A program made the translations under genes and the position numbers. A model generated the notes under the pieces. That model was not told the origin of the DNA. It searched no databases and saw only the letters and a program-made list of their open reading frames with translations. A DNA stretch of 5,417 nt from Trichodesmium sp. MAG_R04 (GTDB lineage: Bacteria; Cyanobacteriota; Cyanobacteriia; Cyanobacteriales; Microcoleaceae), in the NCBI GenBank assembly GCA_023356515.1, contig JAKQYG010000301.1:1-5417 (forward strand). The letters are read 5' to 3'. This document shows positions 5,237 to 5,417 of the stretch, in pieces. The stretch's first letter is position 1. Each line of letters begins with the position of its first letter.

Positions 5237-5417
5237 ATCAATTAATGGGACACATTTTTCAAGTCTGGGTAGGCGATCGCTTCAAATACTTAATTTTCTA
5301 TTTCTCTTTAAATTAAAGCTACATATTCATACGATTAAACTTTTTAAGTTGTAGGTTATACATTCATTATAGTCAAATTTTATTTTATATATTCTATGCT
5401 TATAAGTAGCATAACTT
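5237..5417 (-). promoter_or_regulatory. Upstream region of chlD with possible promoter
   Basis: This stretch is AT-rich. On the - strand TTGACT (5376-5371) and TACAAC (5353-5348) are 17 bases apart, a fair sigma70 pair. A perfect TATAAT (5371-5366) overlaps it but lacks a recognisable -35. Either would give a 5' leader of more than 100 bases. A palindrome, TATGCT (5395-5400) with AGCATA (5408-5413) around 7 bases, lies upstream of both and could be a regulator site. One HIP1 copy (5273-5280) lies in the leader. Confidence 0.35.

Overview
The window is a piece of a cyanobacterial chromosome. The evidence is the 3' end of a photosystem II D1 gene (psbA), a complete magnesium-chelatase subunit D gene (chlD), a protein domain I know only from cyanobacteria, five copies of the HIP1 octamer GCGATCGC, and heptanucleotide tandem repeats of the STRR type. 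The AT-rich base composition and the long repeat-bearing intergenic stretches suggest a filamentous form, but that is inference and I do not name a genus.

Layout on the + strand: psbA ends at 103 and is followed by a strong intrinsic terminator. About 790 bases without a convincing gene follow. They hold a decayed-looking repeat region, a long AT-rich hairpin (421-462) and a strongly folded leader-like RNA element (about 647-728). That element shares sequence blocks with glutamine-binding riboswitches (glnA/Downstream-peptide type) and lies between two near-identical 20-base direct repeats. Next is a 220-residue exported or membrane-anchored protein of unknown function (898-1560).

Everything further right is on the - strand: tRNA-Gln(UUG) with its own promoter, an intergenic stretch with heptamer repeats, a metal-type (ABC-3 family) ABC transporter permease with a good sigma70 promoter, and chlD. 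The + and - blocks converge at 1561-1625, where a (TTAG)n microsatellite sits.

Two genes serve photosynthesis directly: D1 carries ligands of the Mn4CaO5 cluster, and ChlD takes part in the first committed step of chlorophyll synthesis. The permease may supply a metal such as Mn or Zn, but no ATPase or binding-protein gene is next to it here. The most interesting signals are the folded leader, a 17-base sequence shared exactly by the upstream regions of the 220-residue gene and the permease gene (in the permease promoter it forms part of a palindrome over the -35 box), and the chloroplast-like 9-residue tail of D1.
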